Program-made: the position numbers and the translations under genes
Part shown: positions 14,037 through 17,444 of the stretch, one piece after another
Position numbering within the stretch: position 1 is the first letter of the stretch
Layout of the letters: each line of letters begins with the position of its first letter
The notes under the pieces: model-generated
What the model saw: the letters and a program-made list of their open reading frames with translations, nothing else
Told to the model about the DNA's origin: nothing
Databases searched by the model: none
Source of the DNA: JAFAQB01 sp045808425
Lineage (GTDB): Archaea > Thermoproteota > Nitrososphaeria > Nitrososphaerales > Nitrososphaeraceae
Length of the DNA: 17,444 nt
Direction of reading: 5' to 3'
Assembly: GCA_045808425.1 (NCBI GenBank)
Contig: JBJMFM010000323.1
Location: 1-17,444 of the forward strand

Positions 14037-15359
14037 CTACCCGAAAGTAAAGGTATAGAATTGAAATCCTTTTCCTTTAACATCAATTACAATATTATGA
14101 ACAGTGTAGTTGTTATGTATAGCTAAATTATACAGCCTTTGTCCGTCAATTCTGAAACTACCATCAGATGTTAAATCCTCGCCAAGTGATTTGTTGGATT
14201 TTGATGCTGCAGCTGCACTTCCTTCTATTCCTTTATCATTAAAAACAGCTCCTCCACCCTTTCCTCCTGCTATTATATTTACAGACTTTGCATAATATGT
14301 CAATACAATGCGTCCGGTGTCACTTTGTAATTCCATATTATCGGGATTGTTTTTCCATTTGCCTTCAAGGTATGCAATATCCGGTTTGAAATTTGTATTA
14401 GATGGGATTGAGTATGAAACTGTCTGATCTGATTTGAAGCCTTCAGGATTTCCAAGTGGCATTCTCCTTGTATTATACCCTATGTATATTTCCGGTGTTG
14501 TACTCTGTCTTAAATCTACATACTTCAAGCTTCCTGGTTTAATTACTGTCGTAGGTTTTGCATTGAAGCTTATCTCTTTTGCGCCCATTAGAGCAGCACG
14601 TTCAGCCAGTAGTGACTGAATTGATTTTTCTATTTGATCATAACTGCCTTCACCTATGTGATCGTATCTTATATTTCCTTGAGTATCAATTAAGTAATAT
14701 CTGGGCCAATAATTATTTCCATATACATTCCAAGTTCCATGATCGCTGTCTAGTATTACAGGATATCTTATTCCAAACCTTTGTACGGCATCCTTCACAT
14801 TGGTATAGTTTTTCTCGAATTGAAATTCAGGTGAATGAAGACCAACTACAACTAAACCATTATTAGAATATTTTTGATTCCAATCGTCAATGTATGGCAT
14901 CGGACGAATCGAGTTAATGCATGTATATGTCCAAATGTATACCAAGACTACTTTTCCTTTAAGAGATGAAAGTGTAAGTGGACTATTATTAGGTGTATTT
15001 ATATAGCCACTTATTTGAGCAAATTCAGGCGCTTTTATGAATTGTGACTTGTCAATTTGCTGGAATTGAGTAGTATTAAGCTTGATCGTAGTTATAGTAT
15101 GATTTTCTGCCATTCCAGCTGCAATTACAGGATGATTTATTCTGGTTTGGACAGCATCCTTCACATTGGTATAGTTTTTCTCGAATTTAAATTCAGGTGA
15201 ATGAACACCACCTACTACCAAGCCTTTGTCTTTTTGTTGTTGTACTGACCAAGCCTGATTAAGGCTAGGATTGTTGAAATATATTGTAAAACCAACGATA
15301 ACAGAAACTACTACTACTGTCATTGCCATTACTAATGCACTAATATTATCTCGATTCAT
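14037..15359 (-). CDS. Membrane-anchored DipZ/TlpA-like thioredoxin protein with C-terminal DipZ-type domain
   Basis: 440 aa. An N-terminal helix (8-28) anchors it outside the membrane. The thioredoxin-like domain (~108-252) closely follows DipZ: LKGKVVLVYIWTYTCINS, MPYIDDWNQKY, LHSPEFQFEKNYTNVKDAVQ, YPVILDSDHGTWNVYGNNYW, YYLIDTQGNIRYDHIGEG. The C-terminal ~265-440 resembles the beta-rich carbohydrate-binding-like tail of DipZ. The usual CxxC is C147-I-N-S150, so the resolving Cys is lost and a two-Cys disulfide reaction is unlikely. Residues 46-79 are a near copy of 168-202, inserted between the anchor and the domain. ATG at 15359 is supported by AGGAGAGG about 7 nt upstream. The CcdA-like electron-donor part of full DipZ is not encoded here. 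Extracytoplasmic thiol chemistry or binding is inferred. Confidence 0.85.
   Translation of the reverse strand: MNRDNISALVMAMTVVVVSVIVGFTIYFNNPSLNQAWSVQQQKDKGLVVGGVHSPEFKFEKNYTNVKDAVQTRINHPVIAAGMAENHTITTIKLNTTQFQQIDKSQFIKAPEFAQISGYINTPNNSPLTLSSLKGKVVLVYIWTYTCINSIRPMPYIDDWNQKYSNNGLVVVGLHSPEFQFEKNYTNVKDAVQRFGIRYPVILDSDHGTWNVYGNNYWPRYYLIDTQGNIRYDHIGEGSYDQIEKSIQSLLAERAALMGAKEISFNAKPTTVIKPGSLKYVDLRQSTTPEIYIGYNTRRMPLGNPEGFKSDQTVSYSIPSNTNFKPDIAYLEGKWKNNPDNMELQSDTGRIVLTYYAKSVNIIAGGKGGGAVFNDKGIEGSAAAASKSNKSLGEDLTSDGSFRIDGQRLYNLAIHNNYTVHNIVIDVKGKGFQFYTFTFG
14754..14858 (-). repeat. Internal duplication in DipZ-like gene, copy within the thioredoxin fold
   Basis: Encodes residues 168-202 (GLVVVGLHSPEFQFEKNYTN onward). 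Its core is nearly identical at the DNA level to 15123-15224, offset 366 bp. This copy is in its native place in the fold. Confidence 0.85.
15123..15224 (-). repeat. Internal duplication in DipZ-like gene, displaced copy
   Basis: Encodes residues 46-79 (GLVVGGVHSPEFKFEKNYTN onward), a fragment of the thioredoxin fold placed just after the membrane anchor. A block of about 60 bp from GCATCCTTCACATTGG onward differs from the other copy at only a few positions, showing recent origin. Confidence 0.85.
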
Positions 15360-15866
15360 CGTAAGTTCCTCTCCTTTGGTAAATATATTCTTCCTGCTCT
15401 TGTTTTATTATTGATTTATGAAATGCAGTTGGACACCAAAAACATAATTCGCAAATACCAAATTGATATTTATATTGATAAAGAGGTCTAGTTATAATAT
15501 TAATTAAATACATACATACGTACATTCATGCTAGGATAAATACTTTGTATTACATGTCTGTCAATGCAGCTGAATTACATTTGACAGGAGATATCTATAC
15601 GTACGTTCGTATACAAATAAGCAAGCAGACGTAATATTAGTAATTTTTCATGTTTTCTAGGAATAACTACGAAACGAACGCATACCTAGAATGTTTAGAT
15701 ATTATTAACGAGCGTTTTTATTTTAAAAAATTTTGGTCTGTTTGTATTACCTGTTTAGTTATCTGTGAGACAACTGTATCATAATCTATTATGTCCAGAT
15801 ATTCCAAGTCTGTTGAAACAACTGCAATAACATTGTATCTGATAATTTTGTTTTACTTCTAGATCT
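15360..15866. other. 507-bp divergent intergenic region with inverted repeats
   Basis: Holds the promoter region of the DipZ-like gene and the 5' side of the terminase fragment. Two inverted repeats are seen: CTGTCAA (15558-15564) with TTGACAG (15581-15587), and TATACG (15596-15601) with CGTATA (15608-15613). ATACGTACATTC at 15516-15527 nearly recurs at 15597-15608. No sequence resembling a terminase ATPase domain is found in any frame before 15867. Confidence 0.45.
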
Positions 15867-16421
15867 ATGGGTATAGATCCTGCATATGGTAGTTCAGCAT
15901 TTGGAATTGTAGTAACGCAATGGGAAGATAATCATATACAGATATTGCATGCTGAAGAGTATCACAGACCTGATTATAATGAAATGTTATCTACTGTTTA
16001 TGGATTGATGAGTAAATATGATGTGGACAAGGTATACATAGATGGTGCTAATCCTTCTTTCATAAAATCGTTGAAGCTGCAAATAGGTGAAGACCCAGAT
16101 TATGATAAAGTGATTGCCAGGTATAGATCAGAGAAATTGGGCGATAATTGGAGCCAGGATATGAAGATAGTTCCTGTTAATTTCAATTCAGAGCATAAAG
16201 CAATGTTAGGGCATTGCAAAATGATATTTGAAGCAGATGGTGGTGGGAAAATCGCTATCAATCCAGACAAATTTGACAAATTAATTACTGCACTCAGAAC
16301 AGCAGTAGATAACGATGGGAATTTGGATAAGGAAGCAACATCCTATAATGATATATTTGATGCTTTTAGGTTAGCATTGAAGTTTTATAGTTTTAGAGAT
16401 AGCAGCAGTCTATATTGCTGA
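15867..16421 (+). CDS. Terminase large subunit nuclease domain only (provirus remnant)
   Basis: RNase H-fold nuclease of a viral DNA-packaging terminase (TerL). The first catalytic strand is MGIDPAYGSSAFGIVV with D4, the second is KVYIDGANPSF with D59, and the last acidic motif is YNDIFDAFRLAL with D162 and D165, so the metal site looks complete. A whole TerL also has an N-terminal packaging ATPase of some 250 residues or more; here the in-frame sequence hits TAA about eight codons upstream of the ATG and no Walker motif is seen nearby. It is 184 aa and ends in TGA after the domain, so only the 5' part is missing. No portal, capsid or other head-tail gene is in the window. It is most likely a leftover of a head-tail provirus; a domesticated nuclease is less likely. 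Confidence 0.75.
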   Translation: MGIDPAYGSSAFGIVVTQWEDNHIQILHAEEYHRPDYNEMLSTVYGLMSKYDVDKVYIDGANPSFIKSLKLQIGEDPDYDKVIARYRSEKLGDNWSQDMKIVPVNFNSEHKAMLGHCKMIFEADGGGKIAINPDKFDKLITALRTAVDNDGNLDKEATSYNDIFDAFRLALKFYSFRDSSSLYC

Positions 16422-16474
16422 CATAGCTATTACGTCAACTATCAGTTCTATTCGTCTAACGTAAGTATCACTTT

Positions 16475-16705
16475 CTATGGAAAGGGCATAGGTAAACGAA
16501 AGGGAATTGAATTCTTCGTATTTGAAATTGAAGGATCATGATTCTTTGATTGTTGTTGTTGTTTAGCACAAGTCTTGCTATCGTCATTGTTATGGTTGTT
16601 AGTATCATCATCATTGTTATTGCATTGTTTTGCTGCACTTGCTTCTTGAATTGTCAGCATACTTACTGCTACTAATGAAAATGTCGTAGCTCTTACCAAG
16701 ACCAA
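16475..16705 (-). CDS. Small secreted Asn/Asp/Gln-rich protein
   Basis: A signal peptide is clear: the hydrophobic stretch ILVLV to SLVAVSMLTI followed by the cleavage-type QEASAA. The mature part (~50 aa) is low complexity: NNNDDDTNNHNNDD, a Cys on each side, then QQQQ and a Pro-rich end. The TTG at 16705 used here lies inside the signal peptide. In-frame sequence upstream (RIKPAPISTI) supplies the expected basic start but contains no ATG, GTG or TTG before an in-frame TGA, so the start is uncertain and the gene may have lost it. Asn/Asp-rich small secreted proteins are common in Nitrososphaerales; their function is unknown. Confidence 0.5.
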   Translation of the reverse strand: MVLVRATTFSLVAVSMLTIQEASAAKQCNNNDDDTNNHNNDDSKTCAKQQQQSKNHDPSISNTKNSIPFRLPMPFP

Positions 16706-16918
16706 TATTGTTGAAATTGGAGCTGGTTTAATTCTAACCGTGATGACTCACTCGTCATGTAACCTAATTTTCTGGTATATTTGACTTACGCCATAATATA
16801 CCTACCTATTTCGGGTATTTGATCTAAAACTTTCCTGTTTTGTGATACATAATATATGTATGAATACAAATTCTTCAGAAGTCATTTGACGTTGTACTCT
16901 GCTAGTTTTATCTCTTCT
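16706..16918. other. Short intergenic stretch between the two secreted-protein genes
   Basis: AT-rich with no gene. A short inverted pair ATGAC/GTCAT around 16741-16757 is the only structure noted. Confidence 0.3.
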
Positions 16919-17200
16919 CTATTTGGCTAAGCTACTATCGCCATTGCAAGGGCCACCTGCACCTACCTGACAAATCCCCATTTGTTTGACACCAGTCTCA
17001 TTGCTAGTACTGTTAGTACCCGACGTAGAATTAGAAGGTACTTGCGCATTTGCCATTGTCACTGACACAGATAATGAAAGTAAGCTTAGTCCAATTACAA
17101 CAAATAAAAACTATAATGCTCGAATCCTTTGCTGCTTACGACTATCAAGCTCTCGAGCGATATCGTATGCCGACTCAATAGCGAGATTTCCTCCCATCAT
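16919..17200 (-). pseudogene. Small secreted Ser/Thr/Asn-rich protein, amber inside signal peptide
   Basis: From ATG at 17200 the frame reads MMGGNLAIESAYDIARELDS then RKQQRIRAL, an amber TAG at 17111-17113, then FLFVVIGLSLLSLSVSVTMA with cleavage-type NAQ, a Ser/Thr/Asn-rich spacer (VPSNSTSGTNSTSNETG) and a Cys-containing end (GICQVGAGGPC) to TAG at 16919-16921. The basic RKQQRIRAL and the following hydrophobic core make an ideal signal peptide apart from the amber, which replaces one residue. Mature part ~40 aa. It lies in the same orientation as the other small secreted gene, ~210 bp away. No start is available after the amber except GTG or ATG codons within the hydrophobic core. Confidence 0.6.
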
Positions 17201-17444
17201 TTGTTATATGCGTTTTGTGAGCAATAAACTATTCAACGTTTTCATAGCGAAATTTCATACCTTTCTTTCTGCTATTATGCTAGTTATAGTAGATCATATC
17301 GTGATCTTTTATTATATCCCGTAGCGCTTCCAAATTCTCGTTTGACTGCAAAAAAATAAGGCAGCTTCGCCACAAACTGCAGTAAGATCATTATCGCGGG
17401 TGGCAAAAATGAGTCAAATTTGGTTCGCATTCCACCGGATTCGG
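17201..17444. other. Right edge: ambiguous partial open frames
   Basis: On the minus strand one frame is open from the edge for ~52 codons (MRTKFDSFLPPAIMILLQFV part) and another reads NENLEALRDIIKDHDMIYYN between stops. On the plus strand a frame is open to the right edge (GGKNESNLVRIPPDS). None can be assigned. An inverted repeat AGATCA-TATCG-TGATCT at 17291-17307 is followed by T4. Confidence 0.3.
17291..17307. promoter_or_regulatory. 6-bp inverted repeat with following T run
   Basis: AGATCA, centre TATCG, TGATCT, then TTTT. It could be an operator or a weak stem-loop terminator for rightward transcription. Confidence 0.25.

Noticed and set aside
14110..14866. Plus-strand open frames across the DipZ-like gene.
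   Set aside because: They are antisense to a well-supported coding region and show no family features.
17400..17444. GGTTCGCATTCC near the right edge looks like a tRNA T-arm, a possible integration target.
   Set aside because: The loop lacks the invariant A58 and the flanking five bases do not pair; no other tRNA arms are visible.

Overview
The window looks like a chromosomal accessory region of an AT-rich ammonia-oxidizing archaeon (Thaumarchaeota/Nitrososphaeria; low G+C suggests the Nitrosocosmicus side, which is inference). The indicators are a thaumarchaeal-type replication protein A with several OB folds, a tyrosine integrase with a C-terminal zinc ribbon, a DipZ-like thioredoxin protein, TATA-box promoters with few Shine-Dalgarno sites, and small secreted Asn/Asp/Ser/Thr-rich proteins. 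I see no rRNA, tRNA, CRISPR array or recognisable insertion sequence.

Layout. 1-2552: right end of a probable integrated element, with a partial regulator-like gene (+) convergent with a tyrosine recombinase (-). 2553-4225: a wrecked ABC-2 exporter, namely a permease that has lost its N-terminus where it meets the integrase, and a convergent ATPase with a one-base frameshift just after Walker A. 4406-6253: a membrane sensor histidine kinase. 6535-7992: RPA, divergent from the kinase across a promoter region with a perfect 10-bp inverted repeat. 8528-9850: a CPA2/Kef-type antiporter without a regulatory domain. 10038-10687: a small unrecognised operon whose first gene is frame-broken. 10688-11528: a gene-poor stretch ending in a run of hairpins upstream of a Cys-rich mini-protein. 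11883-12932: a cytosolic GH5-like glycoside hydrolase. 13119-13913: an aquaporin remnant joined to a pentapeptide-repeat remnant. 14037-15359: a membrane-anchored DipZ-like thioredoxin protein with an internal duplication and a CxxS active site. 15867-16421: the nuclease half of a viral terminase large subunit. 16475-17200: two small secreted proteins on the minus strand, one with an amber codon inside its signal peptide.

How it fits together. Intact housekeeping or physiological genes (kinase, RPA, antiporter, GH5, DipZ-like) alternate with decaying mobile or accessory genes (permease, ATPase, aquaporin, pentapeptide, terminase fragment, secreted protein). Several broken genes carry single-base losses in A/T runs, while A5-A6 runs in the intact genes keep frame, so real decay is at least as likely as sequencing error. 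The integrase and the terminase fragment both point to past virus or provirus traffic. No single new multi-gene system is evident. The best leads are the integrase/permease junction, the duplicated monothiol DipZ-like protein, the nuclease-only terminase, and the unrecognised operon behind a 13-bp direct repeat.
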